DNA from: Chelydra serpentina
Taxonomy: Eukaryota; Chordata; Testudines; Chelydridae
Assembly (NCBI GenBank): GCA_037349315.1
Contig: JBAIAC010000054.1
Coordinates: forward strand, 124,001-188,000
DNA length: 64,000 bases
Direction of reading: 5' to 3'
The translations under genes and the position numbers were made by a program. Below are positions 41,199 to 52,604 of this stretch, piece by piece. A model generated the notes under the pieces. The model saw only the letters and a program-made list of their open reading frames with translations. It had not been told where the DNA came from and ran no database searches. How positions within the stretch are numbered: position 1 is the first letter of the stretch; each line of letters starts with the position of its first letter.

Positions 41199-41990
41199 GA
41201 GACAGTCCCGTGCTGTTTCCTCGCCCCTGAAGGCCCCCTTTTGCTGCCTCAGCACCGTCCCTCTTGGCCTCACTGCTCCCAGCTGGTGGCCCGAAGAGTG
41301 CGCTGGATGTGACTCAGAAACCCATCTCCCAGCAGCCATGCCGGGGGCTCGGGCTTAACCCTCATGGCCAAGCGCAAAACCTTCAGCCAGGCATGTTTCG
41401 CTCCCTTCCCGCCTCCGCCCAAGTGGCAAGGGAGAAACGGACGAGACTCGCCGGCTTGAAGACGCCTCCCTCCCGCTTCCCTGTGGGCTGCACAAAGCTC
41501 TTGGCCTGCTTCATTCCTCATCAGGGGAGTGCGGCCATGCTGCCCACGCCTGAGTCACGTCTGCAGCCTGGCCCACCCCGGCTGACGGAGCAGAGCCACA
41601 CGAGTCAATGGCAGGTCGAGTCAGGGCCCCGTAACCTGACCTCCCGGGGCTCCGGTTCTGGGGTGGCTGGGGCCACGCAGCCCACTCTGGGGCTGGGAGG
41701 GGGGCTGGGGCACTAGGCTGGGGCGGGAGCTGGGCTGATGTATTCTGGACACTTATCTGCATAGCTACCTCTCTCGGGTTAGGGGGGTGGATTTTTCACA
41801 CCCAATGTAGTTCAGCTGAGCGGAGCCCTGGCGTAGATAGCGCTAGATGGGTGGAACAATTCTTCTGTCAACCTGACTACTCCAGTGATGGGAAACACCT
41901 CCCGTCGCCGCAGTGACTGTCTGCTGCAAAGTGCTACAGCAGGTGTGAGTGTAGAGAGCCTAAGGGCAGGTGGACACTACGGGGCTAAAG
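41199..41990. repeat. Cassette downstream flank, copy D
   Basis: 41.62-41.99 kb matches 52.90-53.23 kb in the same orientation (CCTGACCTCCCGGGGCTCCG type; GTCTGCTGCAAAGTGCTACA). The part at 41.20-41.62 kb has no gene recognised. Confidence 0.6.
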
Positions 41991-41991
41991 C

Positions 41992-42125
41992 GACCAGACT
42001 CTTTCCCCTGGAGCAGCAGCGACACCCGGTGGCCAGTCGGGGTAATGCACAGACTCTATCCCATGGAACAGCAGCGACACCCGCTGGCCAGTTGGGGTAA
42101 TGCACAGACTTTCCCCCCTGAAGCA
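41992..42125 (+). repeat. 52-bp minisatellite, copy D
   Basis: Two and a half units with ACACCCGGTGGCCAGTCGGG and ACACCCGCTGGCCAGTTGGG. Confidence 0.85.
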
Positions 42126-43280
42126 GCAGCACTCCCCTCTCACCACCCACCCCACTTTCATTGCAGGGGCAGGCTCACCCAGTTAGTGAGCTTGTGTCCC
42201 TGGGATTTCCCCTCTCCTACCCTGAGCCCTGCCCCCAGACTCCATAGGGTTTGCAGGTGGGGTGACTTGGGGGTTGGGGTCAGGGGACCATGAGAGTGTT
42301 TTGCGGGGGAGGGACCTGGGGGGTTACAGGTGGGGGGTCTTGTGAGCAACCATGGAGGTGACGGTGGCCACTCACATGTTCCCAGAATGCCTGGGGAGAC
42401 AGGGCGGGGGAGGTAACAACTGTTATTGGAACAACTTCTCCTGGGGAGAGAGACAAGCTTTTGACCCCGGCAGGGCTCTTCTTCAGGGCACCCTAGGCGA
42501 AACTTCCTTGCACCAGCCCTGCGCCCCCCCGAGCTAACACCCCCCCCCCTCAGCCAGTCCTCTCCCGCCTGCGGGAGCTCAGCCCCCCATGACCGAGGGC
42601 CGTGGGACCTTAGCGGGGAGCCGGGGGTCGAGGGGAGGACTCACCATGGCAGCCTCTCAGCTCCCCGCTCAGCAGCTGAGCCTGGAGCCGGGAGGCAGCC
42701 GCCCGCCGCCCCCCAAACCTGCTTGAGCCATCGCGACACAGAGGGTTGGTGGACAGCAGAGTATCACAGAGCTGTAGATTCTGCCCTGCGCTCTGTGGGT
42801 TTCAGCCTGGGGCCCAATCAGCAGACGTGCGGCCCATGTGACATCTTCAGAGACACACAATTAGTGTAGATATTGTGTGGATGCAGCCCACATAACACAC
42901 AGAGAGCTGCATATGCACCCCACAATGGCAAATAGGTTGAGACAAAGTCACAAGTGAAGGGGACTGACCTTGATGTCTCCCTTTCTCAGTGTCTACTGAG
43001 CTGGGATTGTATTTTCCACAGTGCGGGATGAATGGCAGATGCCATTTGCTTAAAGAAAACAGACAGTGCTTCAGGTAAAGCTTAAACTCCCCACCTCAGC
43101 ATCCCTCCCCTCAGCACTGTGCGCTAACCCCTTGCCCCCTGGAGCACACATTGACGTGCTGGCCTCCTTGTCTCAAGGATGGATCTGGGGGTGGGGGAGG
43201 GAGTTGGGTGAAGTCTCTCAGGAAAGCAGGAACAGGGGCATCCTTCAGTGCTAAAAAGCTGGGTCCTGCCACCAGCTGGT
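42126..43280. other. GC-rich then mixed intergenic DNA
   Basis: 42.5-42.75 kb is CpG-rich; on the minus strand GAGAGGCTGCCATG is followed at once by the donor-like GTGAGTCC, which could be a short first exon, but nothing confirms it. The remainder shows no gene. Confidence 0.35.
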
Positions 43281-43458
43281 ATCATAGAATATCAGGGCTG
43301 GAAAAGACCTTAGAAGATCATCTAGTCCAACCTCCTGCTCAAAGCAGGGCCAATCCCCAATTTTTGCCCCAGATCCCTAAACGGCCCCCAAAGGATTGAA
43401 CTCACAACGCTGGGTTTAGCAGGCCAATGCTCAAACCACTGAGCTATCCCTCCCCCTG
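43281..43458 (-). mobile_element. Cry-type turtle SINE, full length
   Basis: Minus strand: head GGGGGAGGGATAGCTCAGTG, box B GTTGTGAGTTCAATCC (seen as GCGTTGTGAG), body and CR1-like tail ending GATATTCTATGAT. Confidence 0.92.
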
Positions 43459-43789
43459 AGTAATGGGCAGCTGACTGGGTTGAACCACCTAGGGCTGGAA
43501 CTTCTCAAGGGAGAGATTAAGGTGTCTGTTAAGAGGAGGAGGAGGAAGTGTCTCTTCCATTCCTCTCTAGCCCCACCTGTCCCTTGTCCTCCTTCAGACT
43601 CCTTCCCTGCTGGGGTGATGCAGGGACAAGCCCCATCTGGGGGAGTCACAGAGAGGCTGTAGCCAATGGAGTGTGTGCGGGACACAGAGAGGGTTGTGAC
43701 TCGGGGGGGGGGGGGGGCTGTTAGGGAATGAGTGATGGAAAACAAAGGGGAAGTGAAAGTGAGGCCCCTGTCTGAGTATTAGGACCCCG

Positions 43790-44255
43790 TGTGGCATTGG
43801 CTAGGAAACGGGGTTCCGGGGGTCAGCCAGGACAGGGAGCAGGGGGCACTTGGATGGGGTGGAGGTTCGGGGGATGGGGAAGGTCAGGGGACGTGGAAGA
43901 GGGAAGGGGTTGGAGAGACGTAGGAGTCCTCGGGGGGCCTGTCAGGGGTCGGGGGTGTGGATAGGGGTCAGGGGACAGGGAGAAGGTGGGGTTGGATAGC
44001 GCCCGGGGTTCCAGGGGACGGTTGGGGGTGGGGTCCCTGGAGGGGGCGGTCAGGGGACAAGGAGCGGGTGTGGGGGTTGGATGGGTTGGAGGTTGTGAAG
44101 GGGGCAGTCACGGGGTGGGAAGTGGGAGGGAGCAGATAGGGGGCAGTGGGCCAGGCTGTTCGGGGAGGCACAGCCTTCCCTACTTGACCCTCCATACAGT
44201 TTCACAACCCCGATGTGGCCCTCAGGCCAAAAAGTTTGCCCACCCCTGCTCTGGA
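43790..44255. repeat. G-rich minisatellite ending in a hAT-type terminus
   Basis: Loose 25-45 bp units with GGGGACAAGGAGCGGG and GGTTGGATGGGTTGGAGG. It ends GGCCAAAAAGTTTGCCCACC, typical of a non-autonomous hAT end. The other end is not seen. Confidence 0.5.
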
Positions 44256-44343
44256 GGAATCAGACTCCAACTTTATTACATGTTGAGGTGGCTTCCTTTC
44301 TTTCGCTCAAAATGGTTCAGCTGCGCCTGGCAATATATTCATG

Positions 44344-44624
44344 TTAAGAAACTTCCTTGGCCAAAATAGGTTTGAATCCCCTTTCTGACAGCAGGCTGAG
44401 ATTTTCTTGAATTTGTTCCCGGACAAAATATTCCCCATTCATACTAACAGAGTCAAATTTTTCATGAGGTGTCACTTTCTCCTCCTCATTCTCAGTTTTT
44501 TCACCCTGAAGGTTCCTGTCTTCACAGCTCAGGGAGAGGATGTGATTTTGGGAAGGGGTTTTCACTCTGAAGTTTCCATGACAGGGCATTTCCAAGTCAG
44601 GCCCAGGAGTGTGGAATCTCAGAT
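44344..44624 (-). CDS. Orphan last coding exon, unidentified
   Basis: Minus strand. A strong acceptor (CTATTTTCTCTCTTCATTCACACAG) is followed by an open frame of about 93 codons to a TAA at 44344-44346. It reads LRFHTPGPDLEMPCHGNFRV, then a Glu-rich middle (GEKTENEEEKVTPHEKFDSV) and ends LSERGFKPILAKEVS. The frame is free of stops. It looks like the final exon of a cytosolic or tail-encoding gene but I do not recognise the family. No partner exon is evident upstream. Confidence 0.45.
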
Positions 44625-46130
44625 CTGTGTGAATGAAGAGAGAAAATAGGAACAGTTCACCCACCAACTGCCCGTCCACACACTCTGCTCCATGCAGTGT
44701 GAAAAGATCCTGCAGCGTTACAACATGGGGTTTTACCTGATATGAAGGTAGTTTTAAATGACCAGTCAGCAGCCAGAAAACCTTTACACTAGTCGACTCT
44801 AATTTATCTCCCCAGGATCCAGTGCTGTGGTGACTCTGCAGTGGAGAAGTTGCTGTTGGCAAATCCAAGGAGAAGGCCAGAACTGCTATTCAAATTCTCC
44901 ATTCCATAGTTTTCCAAATCTGGGAATATCCAGTAGCAACATTTCTAATGGGAAGGTGGCTGCAGAGCAGTTCAACTGGAGATGCCCAGACCTACTATGG
45001 GGGTGGAGTAGAAATTAATAACGTCATGAGCATTGTTTTGGAAGTTTGCCTTTACTAACAAGGTTTGTCTCAAGTCTTATTTCATGTGATGGTGTTATTT
45101 GGAGGAATTGGGAATTATTTTTTACTATACTAATTAAAATCTAAAGTTTGTTTAATCAATCCTAAAAATTAGTGTCCCCTGATTTTTTCTCTGCTAGCAA
45201 GAGTGAACTGGTTTTATTCCATCCCTGACTTTCCATGGAACAACAGCAGCAGCATAAAGAAAAAGGAAAGCGAATGTCTCACTGTCCGGGATGAAGGTGG
45301 CCACGTCCCCTCAGTTTGACCATTGCCCTCGCAGGAGGGAAGGTTTCAATGGAACTGGATGCCCTGATTCAGACAAGAGACACAGGGAGCAGCTGTGAGC
45401 ATCCCCAGTACCAGATTTATAGGCACTTGGCAGATTTAAGTGACCGAAATTTAGGTTCAAGGGATCTTTAGACACCTGAGTTAAGGAACAGCCTGGGGGT
45501 GGGGCAGAGTGAGGATCAGTGGCATCGACATGTCGGATTCAGGTACCTAAAATGAAAGTAGCAGCTGTGAATCTAAAGCTCTTTGTGCATCTAGCCCCTG
45601 GTGCCAAACCCGCTTTGGCAAATGCACGAGGCCCCTCATTGCATCCTCCGGCGCCTGACACCGGCAAACCCAACCCCACGGCATTCTTGAGAAGATGCAA
45701 AATCAATTTAATACCATCTGGGTCCATAAGCACTAAAATACCGTAATCAGAAGTGTATGTGTCCTTGAATGGCATCCCCCCTAGCCAATCAGCTTTGTGC
45801 AGAGGAGTGGCAAAGGGCAGGTGATGTCGCCTTAGGTCAGCAAGAGAGGGACCGATCGCTCACCGCAGGAGAGCAGGCTGGAGAACGATCCCACTACTTC
45901 TCACGTGCGAAGCGAGCACATTTCCAGCTGAGCAAACTCTGCCCTGCTGGAGCCTGTCTCTCTGGTGCTCCTGCCACTGCCAGGCAAAGAAGGGCTAGGG
46001 GGCCAAGGAGCAGTCTGCCCTGCTGGGCTGGCTTTTTGGGAGGCCAAGTAGGGGCCCCTGGAGGCCCCTGGGCAGCAGTACTTTTGGAGAAGAAGGAATG
46101 AGAACACCCCTGCCACTGGAGAATGTGGGG
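44625..46130. other. Unannotated DNA upstream of the orphan exon
   Basis: No further exon with convincing splice sites was found. A small open frame at 45519-45746 is not supported. Confidence 0.35.
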
Positions 46131-47310
46131 ATTGATCCTACTGCCTCGTGCATGCAAATGTAAGCGGGGGAATAGTACCGCTATTGTGGGGAACTTTCCT
46201 CGTCTCTGTACTATCCCGGTGAAATGGGCTAGCGGAAGGATCTCAGTCCTCGCTCCCACCTCCTTTACCCTAGAGGCCTCCCTGCCCTCAAGGACTCCCC
46301 TTGCACTCTCCTGTCTGGCAGAGTCCTCATAACCCCAACAAGGCTGGGCCCAGGATTCCTGGCGGGCTCGACCCCCAACCTTGCTGTGGTCACCTAGGTC
46401 AGGGGCTAGGGTGTCCCCACTCCGGGGTACTCTCTCTGCACAGGAAGATTCCCTGACCCACTGATCACTGCATACAATTCAAAGCAAATGCTTTGAATAT
46501 GTCATTAACAATTAAAAATATGTCATTAACAATTAATTGTTTAACAGGAATAAGGAGACATGGGAAAGGCTAATGAAAACACATCACCCCACTCTGTGGC
46601 AGGGAACATCACAACAGTGTCTCTGCAACGTCAGGGCAGGTCAGTCTGTTCCTTTGCAAGTCCCAGGCTCCTTCTCAGGCCCTGGCTGTGCTGCAGGGGC
46701 GCTGTGGTTTGGACACTTGCTCTGGCGGTGGCCACTCGCTCGCAGGCTCTGGGTGGCAGGACCCTTCTTCCCAGCATCGCCCCCGCCCCGTCGGGGTTTA
46801 GATCCCCCTGCAAGTCTGGCCGGTAGGGCCTCTTGGCTGAGGTGTCTCCCTGTGCTGGGCCTGCTGCCCAGGGTCCCCCTCGCTCCCCCCAGCTGCTCCC
46901 CGCACCCGGCTCCGAACTGCTCCAGCCCCAGCTCCACCCTCTGCCCCAGCCCCAGCTCCTCTGCCCCAGCACGGCTGCTGCTGCTCTGCCTCCAGCCCCC
47001 TGGGCTGCTGCCCTGGCCCCTCTGGCTCGGGCTGCTGCAGCTGCTCCCCCAGGGCAGGTCTGTCTCCCTGGGCTGTGCCCTGGCCCAGCTCAGCTCTGGC
47101 CTCTGCCCTCTCCTCAGCTCGGCCCCCTCCCTCTGACTCAGGCAACTCCAGCTCACACGGAGGATGGGATCCACCCTGGCCTCCTGACTCCCTGATTCGC
47201 CTGCCCGTCCTGTCAATCAGGCTGACCTGGAGCATTGGCCTCTCCCCATTGCCCCTGGGGACTGTCAGTCCCATCGACCCGCCCCCTTTTGGTACTGGGA
47301 GCTCTGAACG
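46131..47310 (-). repeat. Dispersed 1.2-kb repeat, copy 2
   Basis: Reverse complement of 15.88-17.385 kb without the MITE found there. A local duplication of ATGTCATTAACAATTAA is seen near 46500-46535. Confidence 0.75.
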
Positions 47311-47471
47311 TTAGTAAGGGGATAACAGTCCCCTCACACAAAGCACTTGAGCTAACGCCCCTGCAGGTGGGGCAGTGTCCTCACCCCCCATCTCCTTCCA
47401 AAGGCCACCATGTCCCTGAGGCTGCCTGTAGCTCTTCTCTGAACGGGCCACTTGTCACGCTCTGCTTCGGG

Positions 47472-47545
47472 GGCCGGCTAGCTCAGTTGGTTAGAGCGTG
47501 GTGCTAATAATACCAAGGTTGTGGGTTCAAGTCCTATGCCAGCCA
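47472..47545 (+). tRNA. tRNA-Ile (AAT)
   Basis: 74 bp. Acceptor GGCCGGC/GCCAGCC pairs at six of seven positions (one C-A mismatch). D arm GCTC-AGTTGGTTA-GAGC, anticodon arm TGGTG-CTAATAA-TACCA with anticodon AAT, and T arm GTGGG-TTCAAGT-CCTAT all pair with wobbles allowed. It follows the vertebrate tRNA-Ile-AAT sequence closely. No T4 terminator is seen within about 30 bp, which lowers confidence in activity. It is not part of the duplicated cassette. Confidence 0.85.
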
Positions 47546-47810
47546 CTTGCCCGTCCTAGGAGAGTGGCGTGTCTTCCTTCAGCTGCCCGCCATGGGCAGG
47601 GCGGCCACAAGAGAAACAGGCTGAGCGGCTTCCAGGGGGCAGGTGAGAGGCCTGGTAGAGGAGGGGCCAGCCTGCAGGGAGAAGGCTCTGGGCACCTCCT
47701 TTCCTCTCCTCTCTCAACTAGTTCCTTCACCTGCGGGTTGAAAGGGATGTATCCCCCTTGCCAGCTGCCTTTCCCACGTGTAGGAGAAGATGGGACCCCC
47801 TCCCCCTTAC
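47546..47810. other. Spacer downstream of tRNA-Ile
   Basis: No feature is recognised. Confidence 0.35.
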
Positions 47811-47856
47811 CTCTCGGTTAACAGCCGAACGCGCTGACCCATTGCGTCACAGAGAC
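47811..47856 (-). pseudogene. tRNA-Asn 5' half, copy E
   Basis: Minus strand: GTCTCTGTGACGCAATGGGT to the anticodon stem, then it stops. The 3' half is missing, at the inner edge of the duplicated cassette. Confidence 0.75.
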
Positions 47857-47939
47857 ACATAGATCCAAGGCTGCTGCCTCCAGAGCTCACACGGTCCGGA
47901 TGCTGGAGGCTGGGTTCTGGACACGGCAGGTGAAGGGGC

Positions 47940-48010
47940 AGCAGAGTGTCACAGGGGACGCCTGCTGGCCTATAAAGCAGAGGTTGATGGATCGAAACCA
48001 TCCTCTGCTA
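47940..48010 (+). pseudogene. Initiator tRNA-Met-derived pseudogene, copy E
   Basis: 71 bp, T arm and acceptor of iMet intact, anticodon TAT with a missing stem base, as in copies C, D and F. Confidence 0.75.
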
Positions 48011-48341
48011 GGCATGTGCTTCTTTCTTTTTCTCTGGGCCTCCAAGTGAGGCGTCAACCGGCAGAGCGCCAAGAGCCTAGGCCATGAGGCAAGAGGTGGC
48101 TGAGGCGGTGGCCTGCCAGGGAGCTCCCCGGCCCCTCTGGCTGCCTGGGCTCAAGGCAAGAGACAGGCTTGCGTGTGGTAAGGGCTCCTGTCCTGGCCTG
48201 AGGCAGCAGTGCATCCTCGTCCCCTTTTCCCACCCACACCGGCAGGCGGCTGCTGCGGGAGAGCATAGGGAGGCTCTCAGGATGCTGGGGAGCTCCATGT
48301 GGCTGTCAGATTTTACACTTGGATTAAACCCGAGTCCCCAA
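48011..48341 (-). repeat. tRNA-cassette leader, copy E
   Basis: Reverse complement of 40.60-40.93 kb. The shared segment ends at ACCCGAGTCCCCAA, where left-arm sequence changes to the hAT MITE. Confidence 0.75.
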
Positions 48342-48851
48342 CGTGGCTGCTCGGGAGCTCCCAGAAGTGATTAAGGGACAGAGACTCCTAAGTGCCCTTA
48401 GTAACAAGGGTTTGGGGTTCACGATGCCAGTAAGAGGGTCACCATGTCGGCCTTGTAACCCTGGGTGTCAAGTCGCTGTGTAGCTTTGATCTAGAGCTCT
48501 GATGCCAACGACCGACCAGCAGCCCACAGCCTCACCCTGGGTCTGCCCCACCTGGTTACTCCTCCCAGGCTGACCTGACCCCCCTTCCAGCCCTGGATTC
48601 ACCCCCCAATCATCCTACTCAGAGCCACAGACGTGGAGCTGCTGACGGAAGGAGCTGGGACTCTAGGATGGGGTTCTTCTCGAAAGATGGCTGCAGAAAG
48701 GTGGGGCTCAGCTCTGTCAGCGACCTGCCCAGTTGTCTCGGTGACAGGGGATGTGACATTTCTGTAAGTGCATAAAGGGGGTATTTGGCTTCCAAGTGAA
48801 TGTGAGGAATGTGCATTTATGAGAGGGAATTTTTGTGTTTCGTTTGTTTCC
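48342..48851. other. Unannotated DNA between tRNA relics
   Basis: Nothing recognised. Confidence 0.35.
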
Positions 48852-49091
48852 ACTTCAGTGGGGTAATGGCTAAGGGGAAGGATAGCTCAGTGGTTTGAGC
48901 ATTGGCTACTAAAGCAAGGGTTGTGAGTTCAATTCTTGAGGGTGCTATTTAGGGATCAGGGGAAAAATTGGGGACTGGTCCTGCTTTGAGCAGCAGTTTG
49001 GACTAGGTGACCTCCTAAGGTCCTTTCTGACCCTGATATTCTATGATTCTATGAAAGCCAGAGATCGTGGGTTCAAGTCCCACCTGGGGTG
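48852..49091 (+). pseudogene. tRNA-Arg (CCT-type) gene split by a SINE
   Basis: The 5' piece 48852-48875 has acceptor strand ACTTCAG and D arm GGGTAATGGCTAAGG. The 3' piece 49055-49091 reads AAGCCAGAGATCGTGGGTTC and ends CTGGGGTG. The two acceptor strands pair in all seven positions with G-T wobbles. The 3' piece follows tRNA-Arg-CCT. A T4 terminator sits at 49101-49104. The anticodon-stem 5' strand and most of the loop are missing. Confidence 0.75.
48876..49054 (+). mobile_element. Cry-type SINE inside a tRNA-Arg gene
   Basis: GGAAGGATAGCTCAGTGGTT head, GGGACTGGTCCTGCTTTGAG body and GATATTCTATGATTCTATGA tail. Its own tRNA-derived head and the interrupted tRNA are different. Confidence 0.9.
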
Positions 49092-49104
49092 AAAAAGCTG
49101 TTTT

Positions 49105-49608
49105 CTGCCTGTATATTGCAAAGAAACCTTGGTCTTAGTTTCAAGGAAGCTGGGAGATATTTGAACACATAGTTCTGGATCCTCCAATACGCTGGGGGGC
49201 TTTGGCCAAGTCAGTGCAGCCCTGTGCGCCTCTGGTTCCCAGTGGGGTGCAGTTCATTTCCCCACCTCACGGGGGCACTGTGCACTTCCAGGCAGGAGCA
49301 GTGGTGTAAGCATCATCATTAGTGTTAACCAACATAGCGGGAGTGCTGCCCTGTCACTCTCCTGGCTTGTTTTGGGGATGGCCTCTCCCACCTGCCTCCC
49401 AGCTCCAGCTAACGGGAGCAGCTGCTGTTGTCTCTGTTTCTCCTTCTCCCAGGAAGCGGGGCTGCCCCAGAGACTTATCTGTGACAAGTTTGGTTTGAGG
49501 CAGGGACTGGGCCAGTTTTCATCAGAGAAACAAAAAATGTTGACTGGCTCTAGCCCTGTTCCTGCTCTTCTATGGGAAGCACAGGCTGCATTACCCTGAC
49601 TAGCCAGC
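49105..49608. other. Unannotated DNA
   Basis: No feature recognised. Short frames on both strands are unsupported. Confidence 0.35.
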
Positions 49609-49808
49609 AGGCGGGGCAATGCAATTGGGCACAGCACTGGCCTCTGACTTGGGCAGGGGGCGGGTCTTGTAGGGGAGGAGGCAGGGCTTACATTTCACTG
49701 AGACGGTGCAGGGGGTGGGGCCACAGAGAGCAGCAGGGATTCATGGAGCGGGGGGGGCAGCACAGCTCCCACAATCTTCTGTCTTCTCCACCTCAGCCCC
49801 CCGCCACT
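49609..49808 (-). repeat. Inverted partner of the 10.2-10.4 kb segment
   Basis: GGGGGCGGGTCTTGTAGGGG to CCGCCACTGGGTAGAG is the reverse complement of 10.195-10.41 kb. The signal-peptide-like exon next to copy 1 is not present here. Confidence 0.75.
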
Positions 49809-49816
49809 GGGTAGAG

Positions 49817-50103
49817 CAGGGGTCTCAAACACGCGGCACGCGGCACGCTATAGGCGCCAGCTCCACTGGCAGCCAAGCTCCAAACATTACTGAGTGTTTA
49901 TATTTTATTCAAAACCCCTCTTGGCATTACAGTTTTTAAAAAGTTAATCCAGTGACTTTTACTAGAATACTATATTACGCTTCTTTTTTTCATGTTTGAT
50001 CATACTTTTGTATCATTGTATGAAAAGGTTTCAGTGATGTGGCCTCGGGCCAATTTCCTAGTTCTCATGCGGCCCTCGTGGTGATTTCAGTTTGAGATCC
50101 CTG
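49817..50103. mobile_element. hAT-type MITE, complete, right arm
   Basis: 287 bp, ends CAGGGGTCTCAAAC and GTTTGAGATCCCTG, perfect 8-bp duplications GGGTAGAG at 49809-49816 and 50104-50111. AT-rich interior. Confidence 0.92.
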
Positions 50104-50159
50104 GGGTAGAGGCTGGCACTGCCCCTGCTGGCCACAGCTTGTTACTCCTCCTCCTTGGG

Positions 50160-50600
50160 AAACACTCTTTGTGCCATACCCTGACAGGCCACCGGGTGTC
50201 GCTGTTGCTGCAGGGGGAAGAGTCTGTGCATTACCTGGACAGGCCACCAGGTGTCGCTGTTGCTGCAGGGGGAAGAGTCTGTGCAAAGAGAAAACAAGAA
50301 AAATACCTGTGGCACCTTAGAGACTAACAAATTTATTTCAGCATCAGCTTTCGTGGCTTAAGAACCCACTTCATCGGATGCATGGAATGGAACATACAGT
50401 AACCAGATATTTATACACTCAGAGAAACATGAAAAGGTGGGAGCGTCTATATCAATGTTAAGAGGCTAATTAATTGAAAGAACTGTTTTACCCCAACTGG
50501 CCACCGGATGTCACTGCTGCTCCAAGGGAAAGAGTTTGTGCATTACCCCAACTACCCACCGGGTGCCGCTGCTGCTCCAAAGGAAAGAGACTGTAGTTCT
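50160..50600 (-). repeat. 52-bp minisatellite units, right arm
   Basis: Two units at 50160-50285 and two at 50490-50590, reverse complement of those at 39.95-40.30 kb, with AT-rich DNA between. Confidence 0.8.
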
Positions 50601-50729
50601 GGGTCCCAATCCATTGCAGCCATCCTGTCACCCAGCAGGAGGGCAAAGACTCACTCTTGCACAAGCAAGAAAGGGGAAGCTTAGCATATTGCGCTCCAGA
50701 GCTTTTCCAGAAGCCAGCACAGATACAGG

Positions 50730-50794
50730 AGGTTCTACCGAGTTTTGAACTCAGATGATAAGAATCAGAGTCTTGACTGTTTGACCAGGGGACC
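50730..50794 (-). pseudogene. tRNA-Gln-like pseudogene, right arm
   Basis: Same 65-bp sequence as 39700-39764 in reverse, with the same shortened anticodon arm. Confidence 0.6.
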
Positions 50795-51310
50795 AGCTCA
50801 CATTATGCTATCTGGGTACTTACGACACTCAGCTGTCATGTTTGCACTCTGCACTCAAAGCTTCTCTCCAGCTGCTTCCCCTCTTGGCACTTTTACTCCT
50901 CCCCTGTCTCTGCTGCGATCTCTCTCTCTCTTCCATTGGCTTTCCCAGCCCCTGTTGCCATAGAACTTGCATGTACCCAAGGACTTTACCTTACTGTGGC
51001 CAGCTATTTTGTATGTTCAGCTGCTGCCATTTGAAACCCAAACATCACATAACTAGGAATAATCTTAAGCCTTTGTGAGTGAAGCTGAGATAGCTGCATT
51101 CTTGTAGTATATTAATCAGGTTGAAAGGATGGAAGATAAATTTATGGAGGAGAGTGAATGAACAGTGATCTCGGCTTTAGGTGCTCCGATATATTGTTGT
51201 TATGGTTAGAAATACTAGCAATGGCTTGAAATAGTGAGCAGATTGTTGAAATTAGGAGAATTGGTGACTCAGTAGAGCTTGTGATGCTGACCCACTCGGA
51301 GTCCCTATAG
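50795..51310. repeat. Right-arm segment without recognised gene
   Basis: Mirror of 39.18-39.70 kb. No gene is recognised. Confidence 0.4.
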
Positions 51311-51609
51311 CAGTGGTCCCCAACGTGGTGCCCGTGGGTGTCACGGCACCCGCCAGGGCATTTATGTGCGCCCGCCGTCAGGGCCGGCACCAAGGAAGGA
51401 AGAGGAGAGGAGCATCCCCCGGAGAAGCGTGGCCACTGAAATCCCACCGAGGAGCGCTTCCGGCGGAGAAGCTTTCGCCGAAATGCCGCCGAGGAGCGCT
51501 TCCGGCGGAGAAGCATCGCCACCGAAATGCCGCCGAGAAGTGTCGCTGCCACCACACTCTGATGAACGGATGAATGTGCTCTTGGCCACAGAAAGGTTGG
51601 GGACCACTG
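51311..51609. mobile_element. hAT-type MITE, right arm
   Basis: 299 bp, same ends as 38885-39183, with a perfect duplication CCCTATAG on both sides. Confidence 0.92.
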
Positions 51610-51995
51610 CCCTATAGGTTATGTTCTTGTTAGCATACACTATAAAAGATTATGTACAGGTACATACATCGGAGCATTCCGAGGGAGCTTTTCTCAGGGC
51701 AAGGAGCTGATGACTAAACTCCCCATCAGCTGGACAGCACCGGGGAAAAGGCAATTCATTTTAGGCTGAAACACTCCTTTTTATACCCAGACACTTGGCA
51801 GGAAAGTTTGGGAAAGGCAAGACTCCAGATAGTGACATCAGGAGTGGAATGGGAGGGTTTTTTGCCTTGAATGTGGGAGGCTCCGGGTCTTCAGGAAATT
51901 TATAAAAGGGAGGAAGCATGATTGGATAATAGCAGGGGGTTGGACTAGATGACCTCCTGAGGTCCCTTCCAACCCTGAGATTCTATGATTCTACG
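51610..51995. repeat. Right-arm segment with CR1/Cry tail fragment
   Basis: Mirror of 38.50-38.88 kb. Near 51935-51995 it contains GGACTAGATGACCTCCTGAG and the ATTCTATG tail. Confidence 0.7.
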
Positions 51996-52115
51996 AAAGA
52001 GTCTGTGCATTACCCCGACTGGCCACCGGGTGCCGCTGCTGCTCCAGGGGAAAGTGTCTGTGCATTACCCCGACTGGCCACCGGGTGTCTCTCCTGCTCC
52101 AGGGGAAACACTTGC
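51996..52115 (-). repeat. 52-bp minisatellite, 2 copies, right arm
   Basis: Mirror of 38.33-38.50 kb, where there are three units. One unit has been lost or gained. Confidence 0.85.
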
Positions 52116-52604
52116 TCCCCGGGGTCCGGGAGGTGTCAATTGGTGGGGGCACCAGGCAGGTGGGAGGAGCTGGGGGGAGGGGAGAGCTGGCTGCTGGTGG
52201 GTGCTAAGTACAGCTGCCAAGGAGGGATTTTATGCTACTGCAGACATAAAGGTTGCTACCCTTCCCCCGCTATTTATGACAATGGTAAAGGGCAGTTTAA
52301 TAGTTATTAGTATTATTGGAAGCAGACCCAACATCTCGTGACAATCTGGGGAAAGGACTTCAGGAGCAGACTGTATTTGCATGGATGTGCCTATGCTACC
52401 TGGGTGCTCAGCAAACGCAGCTGATTTCCCAAAATGACATTTTGGCTGGTTCTGGGTTTCAGTTCACTGTAGTATTGAGTGGCCGGGGAGCTCCCTGGCA
52501 GGCCACCGCCTCAGCCACCTCTTGCCTCATGGCCTAGGCTCTTGGCGCTCTGCTGGTCGCTGCCTCACTTGGAGGCCCAGAGCAAAAAGAAAGAAGCACA
52601 TGCC

